The notes under the pieces were generated by a model. It was given only the letters and a program-made list of their open reading frames with translations, searched no databases and had not been told where the DNA came from. The translations under genes and the position numbers were made by a program. Of a stretch of DNA of 64,000 nucleotides, positions 51,796 to 64,000 are shown in pieces. The stretch spans positions 434,001 to 498,000 of the forward strand of contig NC_016484.1 in assembly GCF_000227115.2 (NCBI RefSeq), given 5' to 3'. This stretch comes from Naumovozyma dairenensis CBS 421. Taxonomy: Eukaryota; Ascomycota; Saccharomycetes; Saccharomycetales; Saccharomycetaceae. The stretch's first letter is position 1, and each line of letters begins with the position of its first letter.

Positions 51796-53118
51796 ATGAG
51801 ATTATTGGTGAGCTGTGTAGATAGTGGTTCAATAAAGGAAATTGTTTGTAACCAAGGTACAGACACATCAATTCAAACCTCTATACAACCTTTCCATATA
51901 TCGACTAATTTGTCTCAAGGTTCATCTAATGCAATCGACCAAATTGCTCAGGTAACTACTAAAACTCTACTACTTGCAAGATGCAATGGGGCTATTGAAT
52001 TAGTTCAAACCGTGGGGAAAACAATGAACTTAGAAAATGATATCTCTTTTGAAACAAACGATTACGAAATACTAGATAAAATTGAGGGACTTACTGATGA
52101 TTCCAAATTGGCACCATTGTATGAAAAATCTAAAAAAAGAACTAAACTGAGAGATGGTACCATTTCTCTTTCTTTGGTCAAAAAGTATAAAAAAATTGTC
52201 ACATATATCTCAGCTACCAAGTCTGGTATGGTTCATATTATAGATATTGAAAATAATAGAAAGTTAGTGCTGAAAAATACGTTCCAATTGAAAGCACCTT
52301 TGGACTTTCTCCAATTGTACGATTTCTATGAAGTCGAGAAACCTCAAGAGAAATACGTATTTGCATATGGTGGTGAGGAGAACTTGATTAAATTAGTTGA
52401 GATAAATTCTAATTTTACTGAAATTAAACAAATATGGGAAGCCAAGAATGTTAAAAATGATACATTGGATTTGAGGGTACCAGTATGGCCAATCGGGGTG
52501 AAGTTCTTGAGACCTTTTGAAAAGGAAGGCTCTGATTTTAAGAATCAACTTAACTATCAATTCTTGGCCGTCACTCATTGGTCACATTTAGGGAAATATA
52601 GAACAGTTCATGGACGTAAACCAATGGAATATATTGACCTATTACCAGATCGTGAACCATTGACATCTTTTATATTATCTGGTAATGATTTGTCACGTCT
52701 TGGAAATTTGCAAAGTAGCGATTTTGCTGATGCTAAGTTCTTCATCAGCGATACCAAGAAAAATGTTTTCCAATTCAATTCTACTGGTCGTCTATTAAAG
52801 AAATTCGGGAAGGGGGAAATAACAGGTGCATCTTCATATATAAACGTTTATGGTAATAAGTACTTACTACAAGGTGGCCTTGACAGATATGTTCGTGTAT
52901 TCGATCTACAACATGGAAACTCATTGAGCAAAGTCTATCTTGGCGGTAAAATAAATTTCATCACGGTATTAGATACGGATGAAGTAGTAGTTCCAGTAAA
53001 AGAGGATGCAAAATCAAAGAAGGCTAAGAAAAGGAAAATGCTTGAAGAGGAAACAGAGCAAGACGCTGATAAATTATGGGATCAATTGGATACCTCCAGT
53101 AAAAAAAGCAAGGTTTAG
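51796..53118 (+). CDS. NSA1: 60S ribosome assembly factor Nsa1 (WD-repeat protein)
   Basis: A 440-residue nucleolar protein (463 in S. cerevisiae) that joins pre-60S particles with Rrp1, Rpf1 and Mak16 and is removed by the AAA ATPase Rix7. The sequence shows beta-propeller-type repeats: MRLLVSCVDSGSIKEIVCNQ at the start, VHIIDIENNRKLVLKN, KNVFQFNSTGRLLKKFGKGE and YLLQGGLDRYVRVFDLQHG. A Lys-rich tail (KKAKKRKMLEEE) follows. In S. cerevisiae NSA1 is YGL111W on chromosome VII, near RMD9. That region is the duplicated sister of the chromosome II block seen here, so this lineage kept NSA1 on the other copy. The promoter carries PAC and RRPE. Confidence 0.93.
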   Translation: MRLLVSCVDSGSIKEIVCNQGTDTSIQTSIQPFHISTNLSQGSSNAIDQIAQVTTKTLLLARCNGAIELVQTVGKTMNLENDISFETNDYEILDKIEGLTDDSKLAPLYEKSKKRTKLRDGTISLSLVKKYKKIVTYISATKSGMVHIIDIENNRKLVLKNTFQLKAPLDFLQLYDFYEVEKPQEKYVFAYGGEENLIKLVEINSNFTEIKQIWEAKNVKNDTLDLRVPVWPIGVKFLRPFEKEGSDFKNQLNYQFLAVTHWSHLGKYRTVHGRKPMEYIDLLPDREPLTSFILSGNDLSRLGNLQSSDFADAKFFISDTKKNVFQFNSTGRLLKKFGKGEITGASSYINVYGNKYLLQGGLDRYVRVFDLQHGNSLSKVYLGGKINFITVLDTDEVVVPVKEDAKSKKAKKRKMLEEETEQDADKLWDQLDTSSKKSKV

Positions 53119-53555
53119 ACCTGCAGCTACATACTTTGTATAATATTATGACTTATTAATATCACTTATCTTTCCTTTTAGATTCTCATTTTGATAATCT
53201 AAGATTTCTCCAAGTTCTTCGTAATTATTTGATCCTATCTTAATCATAAATAGGGGTAAATTCAGGTTATACGACAAGCAAATGTGTAGATACTAAATTA
53301 TATATATGCTTCTCTCATCAATCAATGACTTGGGTCAGTAAATCGTCAATGACACCGACTGCCAATTAACAATTATCTGGCGCGACTTGACGTTATTGTT
53401 ATTTATAAATTTGTGCGGAACAATGTCATATATAACATCAATTACAAGACTAAAGAGGTGTACAACGAGAAGAAAGGTACAGTATACAATCGAGATAAAC
53501 TAAGAAATCTAACGGAAAAACAAAACGCCAATTGTATTGAGAAAAAGAACAGCTG
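53119..53555. other. Intergenic between NSA1 and VHC1
   Basis: About 440 bp, AT-rich apart from a short TGGCGCGACTTGACG piece (about 53378-53392). No gene seen; ARC40, which precedes VHC1 in S. cerevisiae, is absent. Confidence 0.55.
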
Positions 53556-56500
53556 ATGGCAACAAGCAGATTTTATGACATACCAGGAACACATCGACTC
53601 AGTGACCCGTCAAATGAAAACTCATCGCTGATATCATCAAGCCGCCCAAATAAGTCGTATTATAACTACCAAGCAACTCCTAAAGGCCAGAAGAAATCGT
53701 CCAAGTACGATCCAGAAAACCCACATAAACATAAATTAGGAACCTATGATGGTGTCTTTATCCCAACATCCTTAAATGTCCTTTCAATTCTTATGTTTTT
53801 AAGATTCGGTTTCATACTGGGTCAATTAGGGTTATTGTGCACATTGGGTCTCTTACTTCTAAGTTACTTCATAAATCTATTGACCACTTTAAGTATCTCT
53901 GCCATTTCTACGAATGGTACTGTGCGTGGTGGAGGTGCTTATTATATGATATCAAGGTGTTTGGGTCCAGAATTTGGTGGATCCATAGGCGTTGTATTCT
54001 TTTTAGGGCAGGTCCTTAACAGTGGTATGAATGCACTTGGTCTTGTGGAACCACTATTATATAATTTGGGAAAACCCTCAGCAGATTCCATATCATCAGC
54101 AGCATTATTTGCGTTACTGCCGAGAGGATATTGGTATGAATTAACTTATGCTAGTGTAATTCTATGCACGTGTCTTATCATCGCATTGGTCGGATCTCAA
54201 ACGGTATCAAGAGCAGGAAATATTTTATTTTTCGTCCTAGTATCATCAATTGTCTCTATCCCATTATCAGTGCTCTTCCAAAAGCCTTTTGAAAACGGTA
54301 AAATTATATATTCAGGCATATCATGGGAAACTTTCCAAAATAACCTTTTTCCTCATTTTACAAAAGGTGCTGCTGGTTCCATATTAAAGAAGAAGGAAAC
54401 CTTTAATAATCTATTTGGTGTGTTCTTCCCTGCAACAGCAGGTATATTTGCTGGTGCTGGTATGTCAAGTGAACTACGTAAACCGTCAAAATCTATCCCC
54501 AAAGGTACTTTATGGGGGCTTCTTTTCACTTTTTCGTGCTATACAGTTGTTGTTATATCCATGAGTTGTACTATCCCAAGAAAAACTTTATATAATGATG
54601 TTCAAGTTATTCAATCTGTAAGCGCTGTCCAATGGATTATTTTCCTCGGTGAAATGGCGACATCTTTATTTTCTATTATTGTTGGTATGTTAGGTGCAGC
54701 ATATGTCTTAGAAGCAATTTCTAAGGATTGCATATTTCCAGGATTATCGGTATTTAACAGAAATCCAATATACACATTAATCTTTACTTGGCTATTGACA
54801 CAAATCTGTCTATTCTCAGATGTCAATAAGATTGCTACCTTCATTACTTTAACCTTTTTAATGACTTTTATTGTCATGAATATGGCATGCTTTCTACTAG
54901 AGATTTCTGCAGCACCAAATTTCAGACCGTCTTTCAATTACTTTAATAGATATACTGCGTTTGTTGGTGCAATATCCTCCATCCTGGCAATGATTATTGT
55001 GGACGGAGTCACAGCATCGGCCCTCATGTTGGGAATGGTTATACTATTCCTATTAATACATTATGTTTCTCCACCGAAGCCATGGGGTGACGTCTCACAA
55101 AGTTTAATTTATCACCAAGTAAGAAAATACCTTTTAAGATTACGCCAAGATAATATTAAATATTGGAGACCGCAAATACTATTATTCGTAGATAATCCTA
55201 GAACGAGTTGGAATTTGATACGATTTTGTAATCATCTAAAAAAAGGTGGATTGTATATCTTAGGTCATGTGACAGTCACAGACAAATTTCAAGACCAAAT
55301 AAATGAAATGAAAATCCAACAACGAGCTTGGGTGAAAATTAGAGATATGTTGGGAATTAAAGCATTCGTTCAAATTGGAATGGGTCCAACGTTACCATGG
55401 GGTGTAAGAAATGTGTTTATTGGGGCAGGTTTGGGTGGGATGAAACCTAACATTACCGTACTGGGATTTTTCGACTTGAAATCTTATCATCGTAGGCAGG
55501 CTAGCGATGGTGGAACCACTGACACTACTAATCACAATAATTTCACAACCAATAATGCTAATAATGCTGAAATACTTCACGCAACTAGAAATACACAGAC
55601 AAACGATATAAATATTGAGATACCATCACTACCCCCACTCCTTCCAACGGACGAATGTAAGAACGAAGAGAAGATTAAAGTTCAACAATGGGTAGAAATA
55701 ATAGAAGATCTTTCCATATTACAGTCGAACATAGCTATAGCACATGGGTTCGGAGACTTAATTCTACCAACTAAAGATTCACATTGTTCTAAGAAAAGGA
55801 TTATTGATTTGTATCCGATACAGATGTGTGGTGTCATTAATACATCAGAACATCCATCAATGGCAAGCTCAAATTTTGATACCTATACTTTGATTTTACA
55901 ACTGGGTGCAATACTAGTTACTGTTCCCGAATGGAAGGACACTCATACTTTACGTGTTATATTATTTGTAGAAAAGGAACTAGATAGAGGACCAGAAATT
56001 GACAGAATGACTAAATTACTAGGCGTTTTAAGAATAGAAGCTGAAGTCCTAGTGGTATCATTGGATCAGTTTAGAGTATACAACACTATTGTAAAAGGTG
56101 ATACTATCACATTTGATTATGTTAATTCTGTTCTTGGGGACAATGCTTGGTGGATGGACTTAACTGAGGCAAGGGCCACGTCAAGACCAAAACGTAGGTT
56201 TTCCTTGCAGAACGACCTGCAGTTTTCAAAGGATGTGTCGAAAAAAGAGAAATATAAAGTATCAAAGTTGCAAAGATTAGGGGTTGTAATGTCCATGACT
56301 TCAAGTATGCCTGCAGGTAATATTCTAACGCCCTCAATTAGTGATGAATCTGATGTTGAAACAGATATTTCTTTCGAAAGGGATAGAAGCGATTTTTTAA
56401 AGGGTTCCCCCGATGAAGCAAATACTAAATCCACTCTTACAGAAGATAAACCAAAATCTAAAGTGAAAACGGTTGGGAACAAACCTGTCTTCTCTAGTGA

Positions 56501-56912
56501 CACTTTACCGAAAACAAAAGTGCTTGAAGAAGGTAATGGAGATAAGCCTACCTTAGTACCTATTTCCGAAGATTCGATGAATAGTACGGTGAATGATTCT
56601 AAGTCAAGAAGACCAATTCTCCCTGATCTATCACCATGTTGTTCAAGAGAGAGTTTACTGACAGCAATGGCAAATTTATCATTTAATGACTTACCCAGTA
56701 GACCGCAACATTTGATTTTAAATGACATGATGACGCAGTTATCTGGTGGCTCTGATCTTATATTTTCAACTCTACCGATTCCGGCCTTAGGGACACATAC
56801 AGATCCAGAAGCAAGCCTTCAATACATTGAAGACTTGGATTTATGGTTAGAAGGATTGCCCCCTACAATGTTAATAAACTCGCAGACAATGACTGTGACA
56901 ACTGCATTATAA
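53556..56912 (+). CDS. VHC1: Vacuolar cation-chloride cotransporter Vhc1
   Basis: An 1118-residue SLC12-family protein (1120 in S. cerevisiae), vacuolar membrane, moving K+ and Cl- together into the vacuole. After a polar N-terminus comes [30 protein letters not shown], the conserved first span, then [23 protein letters not shown]. The pattern continues with [29 protein letters not shown], typical of the family, for about twelve spans up to residue 510. The long cytoplasmic C-terminus contains the conserved region with [20 protein letters not shown] and ends in a Ser/acidic tail. ABD1 follows on the opposite strand as in S. cerevisiae. Confidence 0.95.
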   Translation: MATSRFYDIPGTHRLSDPSNENSSLISSSRPNKSYYNYQATPKGQKKSSKYDPENPHKHKLGTYDGVFIPTSLNVLSILMFLRFGFILGQLGLLCTLGLLLLSYFINLLTTLSISAISTNGTVRGGGAYYMISRCLGPEFGGSIGVVFFLGQVLNSGMNALGLVEPLLYNLGKPSADSISSAALFALLPRGYWYELTYASVILCTCLIIALVGSQTVSRAGNILFFVLVSSIVSIPLSVLFQKPFENGKIIYSGISWETFQNNLFPHFTKGAAGSILKKKETFNNLFGVFFPATAGIFAGAGMSSELRKPSKSIPKGTLWGLLFTFSCYTVVVISMSCTIPRKTLYNDVQVIQSVSAVQWIIFLGEMATSLFSIIVGMLGAAYVLEAISKDCIFPGLSVFNRNPIYTLIFTWLLTQICLFSDVNKIATFITLTFLMTFIVMNMACFLLEISAAPNFRPSFNYFNRYTAFVGAISSILAMIIVDGVTASALMLGMVILFLLIHYVSPPKPWGDVSQSLIYHQVRKYLLRLRQDNIKYWRPQILLFVDNPRTSWNLIRFCNHLKKGGLYILGHVTVTDKFQDQINEMKIQQRAWVKIRDMLGIKAFVQIGMGPTLPWGVRNVFIGAGLGGMKPNITVLGFFDLKSYHRRQASDGGTTDTTNHNNFTTNNANNAEILHATRNTQTNDINIEIPSLPPLLPTDECKNEEKIKVQQWVEIIEDLSILQSNIAIAHGFGDLILPTKDSHCSKKRIIDLYPIQMCGVINTSEHPSMASSNFDTYTLILQLGAILVTVPEWKDTHTLRVILFVEKELDRGPEIDRMTKLLGVLRIEAEVLVVSLDQFRVYNTIVKGDTITFDYVNSVLGDNAWWMDLTEARATSRPKRRFSLQNDLQFSKDVSKKEKYKVSKLQRLGVVMSMTSSMPAGNILTPSISDESDVETDISFERDRSDFLKGSPDEANTKSTLTEDKPKSKVKTVGNKPVFSSDTLPKTKVLEEGNGDKPTLVPISEDSMNSTVNDSKSRRPILPDLSPCCSRESLLTAMANLSFNDLPSRPQHLILNDMMTQLSGGSDLIFSTLPIPALGTHTDPEASLQYIEDLDLWLEGLPPTMLINSQTMTVTTAL

Positions 56913-57014
56913 TTCACTTTTTATATGATGTATATTTCTATTTTTTACATGCTCGATATTTTGTTAACTTTCATAAATTCTTTTTATGTACGCATATTAA
57001 AAGTTTGGGTCTAC

Positions 57015-58307
<1,293 letters not shown>

Positions 58308-58539
58308 TCAATTGAGGGGCGGTCTACCTCCCTTATGTTGGGGTCTATTTCAGCTCTTTTTCTATTCCTACTTGTCCTGGTGATAATATCCATAAGAGTG
58401 AAAAATGTTTAAAAAATATCTATATAGTTGAAAAATTCTTGATTAAAGATAAATATCATTCTCGACACATCTAAAAGTCCATCGCAAACAAAAGAACAAT
58501 CAAGAACAGTGATTAGAAAATAGAAAGATAACCAGGAAA

Positions 58540-61206
58540 ATGGATTCTGTAAGTTTAAAAGATTCAACTTCAACTCCTTCCAACACGAAGGATGCAGTAG
58601 ACAAACAACGGCTTTTACAAGAAAGACGAGCTAAATTAGCCAAATGGAAACAAAAGAAAATCGAACAAGATTTACAAAAGAAATCAAATAATGTTACTAA
58701 CAATGATGCAAATATTAGAATTAGATCTGAACCTGTTAATGTAAGAGATAAAAATGATGAGGCTCTGCCGATAACAGCCGCAAAACGGATTATCGAAGAT
58801 GTTGATACTATTCCGCCAAAAAAGGAATCTAAAAAACAGAAACAAGTAGAAAGGAAACGTAAAAAGAAGAAGCAGGGCCAAATTCCATTTACATTTTTTG
58901 GTGATCCAGTTGTTTACAACTTGACAGGAACCAAAGTGGATGAACAAATTACAACTCCACCTCAAATATTCAGACCAGGGACGAAAGAAATTCCTAGTAT
59001 TGAGACAAGAAAAAATGAAGATGTCGCAATAGACCCGTTAGAACAATTTATGGACTCATTAAATGCAAATGTTGAACCACGGGTCATCATGAATAATAAT
59101 GCCGGTGATGTTATGGATGAAGATGATGACCAAACAAAATTATCGGATGAGCAGGCAACCTTAGCGGATGATAAGAACCTCGAAGAGAATGCTAGATATG
59201 CCAAAATTACAAAAAGGAAAACAAAGAAATTTGTGTCAGAAATTCAATATAATGCAGCAGAATTGGAACCTTTCCAAAAGCAATTCTACGTCGAACCTGA
59301 AGAAATCAAGCAGATGTCATCCGCCGAAGTTGAGGAATTAAGGTTAAATTTAGACAATATAAAAGTAAAAGGTCATGACTGCCCTAAGCCTATTACAAAG
59401 TGGTCTCAATTAGGCCTGAATACCGACGTAATGGATTTAATCACGAAAGACTTTGGGTTTCGTTCCTTAACTCCAATACAATCTCAAGCGATCCCTGCAA
59501 TCATGGATGGGCATGACGTTATTGGTATTTCAAAAACAGGGTCAGGAAAAACAATATCATATCTGCTGCCGTTAATAAGACATATAAAAGCGCAAAATCC
59601 ACTGATGAAAAATGAAACAGGCCCTCTGGGATTGATTCTTGCTCCTACCAGAGAACTAGCCTTACAAATACATCAAGAAATTATAAAATTTATTTCGACT
59701 GATACAGCTATTACAAGTATATGTTGTACGGGTGGTTCAGAGTTGAAGCAACAAATAAATAGTCTTAAGAAAGGTGTACATATCGTAGTTGCAACACCAG
59801 GGAGACTTATCGACTTATTAACTTTAAATAATGGTCGTTTGATGAGTATAAAGAGAGTAACTTTCGTCATTATGGATGAAGCTGATAGATTATTTGATCT
59901 AGGATTCGAACCTCAAATCACACAAATTATGAAAACGATCAGGCCTGATAAACAATGTGTGCTTTTCAGTGCTACGTTCCCGAATAAACTACGTAATTTT
60001 GCTATGAGGATTTTAAGAGACCCATTAAGTATAACAATAAATTCACAAAGTTTAGTTAATGAAAGAGTTCAGCAAAGATTCCATATCTGTGCTAATGATG
60101 AAGAAAAGTTTGATGAACTGTTAGCAATGATCGAAGAGAATTCATCGGAGCCTATAGAAACCACAGATCTGGGAAAAGAAGAAGAAGAAGAACATACACC
60201 ACAAGATAGGAAAACTATAATATTTGTTGCCAGTCAGCAAATTTGTGATTTCATTGGAACGAAACTTGAAAATGAAGGGTATCAGCCATTTTCTATCCAT
60301 GCAGGCAAATCATACCAAGAAAGAGTTCAAAATTTAGAGAATTTTAAATCCACGAAAAATAGTATATTAGTGGCTACAGAAGTGCTGTCTCGTGGGCTTA
60401 ACATAACTGAAGTTTCATTGGTGATAATTTTCAACGCAGTGAAAACATTTGCTCAGTATGTTCATACTACCGGTAGAACAGCTCGTGGTAACCATAGCGG
60501 TGTAGCTATATCATTAATATTACCAAATGAACTGAATGCAGCTTATATCATACGAAAGGCGATCCGTGACAATGAGTTAAATAGTCATGCTTCCGATCAG
60601 ATAACCAAGTTGAATGAAATGGCCAAGGATTTCGAAAAGGGAATGAATTCCGGTAAATTTAGATTATCTAAAGGATTTGGTGGTAAAGGTTTAGACAATT
60701 TGGACAGTAAAAGAGAAGAGCAACATATTGAAGAGAAACGTAAATATGATACCACACCAGATCTTGGTACTAAAGGGGATAAGAGAAATAATGTGGATAA
60801 GAACTCTACCACTTCTGTATTTGTTGATAAAAGTACCGCGCTTGATTTAACGCAAGTGCCTAAATTGGACTATAAATTTTTACAGGATAAGACGTTAGAC
60901 GGTTCATTAACTGTTAGCGCTAAGGTAAATGTCAATGATTTACCGCAACTTGTGAGATGGGAAGTGACCAAAAACACGACTTTACTGAAAGTTAAAAATG
61001 AGACTGGATGTAGTATTACAAATAAGGGTAGATATTATCCCCCGGGCCAAGATCCTCAGAATGAAAATGAAGAACCCAAGTTATATTTGTTGATTGAAGG
61101 GAGAAATGAAAAGGATGTTAGATTAGGTATAGAATTGTTAGAGGAAAAAGTTAAAGATGGTGTTAAGAAAGTTGAATATCAAGCAATTAAGAGTAATAAA
61201 TATTAG
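58540..61206 (+). CDS. PRP5: DEAD-box ATPase Prp5
   Basis: An 888-residue RNA-dependent ATPase (849 in S. cerevisiae) that remodels the U2 snRNP and proofreads branch-site pairing during prespliceosome assembly. Motifs: SKTGSGKT (331-338), APTRELA, TPGR, DEAD (446-449), SAT (477-479), and HTTGRTARGNHSG with the motif VI arginines. The N-terminus is Lys-rich with a DPLE element near residue 165, equivalent to the DPLD element of Prp5 proteins that contacts the U1/U2 snRNPs. The C-terminal extension after residue 700 (LDYKFLQDKTLDGSLTVSAK) is also conserved. Its substrate RNA, U2, is encoded about 12 kb away in this window. Confidence 0.96.
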   Translation: MDSVSLKDSTSTPSNTKDAVDKQRLLQERRAKLAKWKQKKIEQDLQKKSNNVTNNDANIRIRSEPVNVRDKNDEALPITAAKRIIEDVDTIPPKKESKKQKQVERKRKKKKQGQIPFTFFGDPVVYNLTGTKVDEQITTPPQIFRPGTKEIPSIETRKNEDVAIDPLEQFMDSLNANVEPRVIMNNNAGDVMDEDDDQTKLSDEQATLADDKNLEENARYAKITKRKTKKFVSEIQYNAAELEPFQKQFYVEPEEIKQMSSAEVEELRLNLDNIKVKGHDCPKPITKWSQLGLNTDVMDLITKDFGFRSLTPIQSQAIPAIMDGHDVIGISKTGSGKTISYLLPLIRHIKAQNPLMKNETGPLGLILAPTRELALQIHQEIIKFISTDTAITSICCTGGSELKQQINSLKKGVHIVVATPGRLIDLLTLNNGRLMSIKRVTFVIMDEADRLFDLGFEPQITQIMKTIRPDKQCVLFSATFPNKLRNFAMRILRDPLSITINSQSLVNERVQQRFHICANDEEKFDELLAMIEENSSEPIETTDLGKEEEEEHTPQDRKTIIFVASQQICDFIGTKLENEGYQPFSIHAGKSYQERVQNLENFKSTKNSILVATEVLSRGLNITEVSLVIIFNAVKTFAQYVHTTGRTARGNHSGVAISLILPNELNAAYIIRKAIRDNELNSHASDQITKLNEMAKDFEKGMNSGKFRLSKGFGGKGLDNLDSKREEQHIEEKRKYDTTPDLGTKGDKRNNVDKNSTTSVFVDKSTALDLTQVPKLDYKFLQDKTLDGSLTVSAKVNVNDLPQLVRWEVTKNTTLLKVKNETGCSITNKGRYYPPGQDPQNENEEPKLYLLIEGRNEKDVRLGIELLEEKVKDGVKKVEYQAIKSNKY

Positions 61207-61600
61207 AAATAATCTACTCTCATTTAAAATATTTAAAGTATAATGAAGAAATTATTATTCTATTAGAAAAAAGTTCATATGAATTTGTATATATTTATTA
61301 TACAGATAATGTAGCGGGGAGAAAAAAATATATGAAAGATTAAGCTTAAGCATTAATGATACATTAAAACAATGAAGAATAATTAAGAGAAATGATAATA
61401 ATAATATTAATAATAATAATAGAGGGGACAAAAATTTATCATATCGGGCGCAATATGGGGAATATACAATAGTTTTTATTTTAAGCAGTTATTTTTCTTT
61501 TCTTTTATTGGGATCTCTTTTTGAAATGGAAAGTATAATATACAAAAAAAATTGTTCGAATTAAGAATCAAGCATTGATGTTCATTTTTAGGAATTATTT
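61207..61600. other. Convergent intergenic region between PRP5 and the RMD9-family gene
   Basis: About 390 bp, very AT-rich with an imperfect ATA/AAT trinucleotide stretch (about 61395-61422). Nothing else seen. Confidence 0.6.
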
Positions 61601-64000
61601 CTATACGCATGTTGGTTTCAGGTTTTGTAATTCAGGAATTGGGATATCATTAACAACTAACGATTGAAATTGATTTAAGACTTCTTGTAGAACGGAGTAT
61701 TTAACAGCAGTTCCTGTGGTTAATCTAGCTAATTGCCTAGAATCACGACAATAAAGAGAGAAACGTTTCACGATCTTCAAATATAAAACCATTCTTGCGT
61801 CAATGGTGTTTGAAGATGATGGAGGAGCGGATGAATCTGTTTCCTGTTGTTGCTGTTGCTGTTGCTGTTGTTGTTGTCCTTGATCTGAGGAATCATTTCC
61901 GATATCATCGAAAGCACCAGATGCGTTTGCTGCTTGCAAAGCTGGATGTGAATAATATTCCGTATTGGAATTTGCACTATTATTAGTATTGTTTTTGTTG
62001 TTGCCATTAGGGTTATTAGTATTATTATTATTATTGTTGATACTGTTTGTTATAGCAACGTTAAGTAAATAACCAGAGTTATTTGTGTTTGGTTCACTAG
62101 CTGGAGTTCTCAATGGAGTATTTTGACCAGTAGTTGGAATTGGTGTATTGTAACCTGTACTGGTTGTAGTTGATGATAAAGAAATGGTTGGTAAATTATT
62201 ACCATTATCATTAGCATGATCTCTTTTGAATTGTGTCCATGTCACGGTTGCGTCTCTTAAGGCAGCCCAATCAGCATTAGCGATGAATCTTTGACCAATT
62301 TCATCAGATTTTTTAATTAAATCTATCCATCTTTGTAAAATTTCCAAATTATTTGCATCATCAATGGATCCCATTGATTTCAATAGGATTCTAAAGGCAA
62401 CGATTGTTTTTGGAATATGATAATGTTCGTAACTTTTATCAATATATTCTAAAATGTTACGATCATGCCAAATGGTACATTTTGCCAAGATAATGTTAAA
62501 GAATGGTTCATCAATATTTTTAATATTATTATAAGTTTGAATTAAATTTTGTAAAGTCTTAAAACCTTCCAATTTATCATTTGAATAATTTTCGAAAAAT
62601 ATATCAAAGAAAGTATCATTTAATGATGATGAGATACCATGATTAACGTTTCTACCGTAATGTAAAGAAGATTTATACCAAATTTGATAAATGTGGTTAA
62701 AATTATGAGTTTGATTCCAAATATTTCTTAAAAAGGATTTCACATATGAAACTTGTAAATCAATCTTATATGGCATTTCATCATTTAAAGCCTTATCGAA
62801 GAAAGTTTGAGCTACGTTTAAATCTTTACATTCACCAATGAATGAAAGATGAGTTTCGATCAAATAGCCATATTTCATTTCAGTAGATTCTTCACATAAT
62901 TTTTGGAAAAGTTTCAAAGCCATTTCATTCTCGTTAGCGGATAATGATGCTCTAATCATACCTACTGATAAATTTGGATGGAAATAATTAATCATGGATG
63001 ATGATTTTTCGTATAATGATTGTATTTCCGGATATGAGACACCATTATCATATAATATTGGTAAAATGACACCCACGACTCTTGGGTTTAAGAAAATATT
63101 TGACGTATAAACGTTTGTTCCATTAATTGCAGATTTCCAAATTTCTACAGATTCTTGAAATAATAATAATTCTTTGAATGCTGTAATTAGATGCATTGCA
63201 CCATATTCATTTAATTCTACTTTATTTGTTAATACATCTTGAGAGATTTCTCTTAATGATTTACAAAGGTAATTTGTCATTTCCTTATGGAACGATTGAG
63301 AATCATAATCTGGTTTCTTATTCATTCTAGTCAATTGATTTCTATTAGCTCTTAAACCGTTATGTAAAAGATGAACCAATTTAGAGACTCTATCAGAGTT
63401 TAATTCAGGGGTGTTAATTAAATCATGATATAACCCCATAGCTTTACCTATAGAATCCCAAAACAATGGATTTGCGTTAGAATTTGGATGTTCTGAACGA
63501 TGTTTTATATTTTTACGTCTTGGAGTTTGTGACATGTATAATGTTTGTGAGACGCATTCTTCGAATGCAACGACTTTTTGGTACCATGGAGAATCTGGAG
63601 TGATTTGATTATTATTATTGTTATTATTATTGTTATTAATATTGTAATGATTATGGTGATAGTTATTTTGACTCTGACGAGTATTTGTACGAGATAATGT
63701 ATTTGGCGTAGAGAAACCAGAGATTGGAGTTCCAGGAATTGAAACAGGAGTAGAAGATCCAGAATGATGGTTGATATTGTTGTTGTTGTTGTTGTTGTTA
63801 TTGTTATTATTATTATTCATGAAATGATTCGGATGTTGTTGATGATTGGATGACATTGGTGCAGGCATAGACACATTCTGCTGATTTAGATGTTGTTGAC
63901 TATTGTTATTGCTACGAGAGGAATAAGGACGAAACTTTTGTTTCTGATTTTGGTTATTACCATGTGAACGATTGAAATTTGGTTCTGATTGTTGTCTGGT
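61601..64000 (-). CDS. YBR238C: RMD9/YBR238C-family mitochondrial protein (5' end outside window)
   Basis: The frame is open to the right edge, so the N-terminus is missing; a GTG at 63874 is not the start. More than 790 residues are visible (731 in S. cerevisiae YBR238C, 646 in Rmd9). The conserved core (about 63570-62220) is built of helical pairs of the pentatricopeptide type: PLFWDSIGKAMGLYHDLINT, SKLVHLLHNGLRANRNQLTR, FKELLLFQESVEIWKSAING, and SFIGECKDLNVAQTFFDKAL. It is flanked by Asn runs (63605-63640, 63770-63820) and a Gln run (61845-61880). Rmd9 binds the dodecamer element at mitochondrial mRNA 3' ends; YBR238C affects mitochondrial function through TORC1. Position next to PRP5 favours YBR238C. 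Confidence 0.9.
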   Translation of the reverse strand, partial: TRQQSEPNFNRSHGNNQNQKQKFRPYSSRSNNNSQQHLNQQNVSMPAPMSSNHQQHPNHFMNNNNNNNNNNNNNNINHHSGSSTPVSIPGTPISGFSTPNTLSRTNTRQSQNNYHHNHYNINNNNNNNNNNQITPDSPWYQKVVAFEECVSQTLYMSQTPRRKNIKHRSEHPNSNANPLFWDSIGKAMGLYHDLINTPELNSDRVSKLVHLLHNGLRANRNQLTRMNKKPDYDSQSFHKEMTNYLCKSLREISQDVLTNKVELNEYGAMHLITAFKELLLFQESVEIWKSAINGTNVYTSNIFLNPRVVGVILPILYDNGVSYPEIQSLYEKSSSMINYFHPNLSVGMIRASLSANENEMALKLFQKLCEESTEMKYGYLIETHLSFIGECKDLNVAQTFFDKALNDEMPYKIDLQVSYVKSFLRNIWNQTHNFNHIYQIWYKSSLHYGRNVNHGISSSLNDTFFDIFFENYSNDKLEGFKTLQNLIQTYNNIKNIDEPFFNIILAKCTIWHDRNILEYIDKSYEHYHIPKTIVAFRILLKSMGSIDDANNLEILQRWIDLIKKSDEIGQRFIANADWAALRDATVTWTQFKRDHANDNGNNLPTISLSSTTTSTGYNTPIPTTGQNTPLRTPASEPNTNNSGYLLNVAITNSINNNNNNTNNPNGNNKNNTNNSANSNTEYYSHPALQAANASGAFDDIGNDSSDQGQQQQQQQQQQQETDSSAPPSSSNTIDARMVLYLKIVKRFSLYCRDSRQLARLTTGTAVKYSVLQEVLNQFQSLVVNDIPIPELQNLKPTCV

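Noticed and set aside
56117..56728. 203-codon minus-strand frame inside VHC1
   Set aside because: Antisense of the conserved VHC1 coding region with no independent support.

Overview
The window is nuclear DNA of a budding yeast of the Saccharomycetaceae. It is AT-rich, genes are dense and mostly intronless, and the two introns found carry a perfect TACTAAC branch site. Nearly every gene can be matched to a Saccharomyces cerevisiae gene, and the order follows S. cerevisiae chromosome II from SDS24 (YBR214W) to YBR238C. One gene, NSA1, sits on chromosome VII in S. cerevisiae, in the sister region of this block, while sister genes expected nearby are absent. That is what different gene loss after the whole-genome duplication would give, so a post-duplication genus such as Kazachstania or Naumovozyma is likely (inference; species not determined). 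The sequence is draft quality: it has a 20-N gap, a single N, and several single-base frameshifts in otherwise conserved genes.

Layout. 1-12 kb: the 3' end of SDS24, then PYC, ATG12, YBP1 and HPC2, a four-gene block inverted relative to S. cerevisiae, then the acetyl-CoA transporter YBR220C. 12-28 kb: PDB1, PCS60, TDP1, YBR225W, MCX1, SLX1 and ROT2, collinear with S. cerevisiae. 28.4-44.9 kb: an accessory stretch around conserved OM14 and tRNA-Trp. It holds a decayed retroelement-like reading frame, an unrecognised membrane-protein gene, two tandem hexose transporter genes that have exchanged sequence, diverged inverted repeats beside the assembly gap, and an unrecognised frameshifted gene. 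45-47.5 kb: U2 snRNA (LSR1) and SWC5, back in conserved order. 47.9-64 kb: PBP2, an F-box gene, NSA1, VHC1, ABD1, PRP5 and the YBR238C/RMD9-family gene, which runs off the right edge.

Functionally this is mainly housekeeping: pyruvate and acetyl-CoA metabolism (PYC, PDB1, YBR220C, PCS60), autophagy (ATG12), chromatin (HPC2, SWC5), DNA repair (TDP1, SLX1), RNA processing (U2, PRP5, ABD1, PBP2), ribosome assembly (NSA1), ER glycoprotein processing (ROT2) and transport (HXT pair, VHC1). PRP5 acts on the U2 snRNP, and both are encoded in this window. I see no CRISPR array or toxin-antitoxin-like system. The best candidates for something new are the two unrecognised genes at 31.0 and 44.1 kb, the Cys/His-rich relic at 29-30.6 kb, and the methyltransferase-like end of the YBR225W protein.
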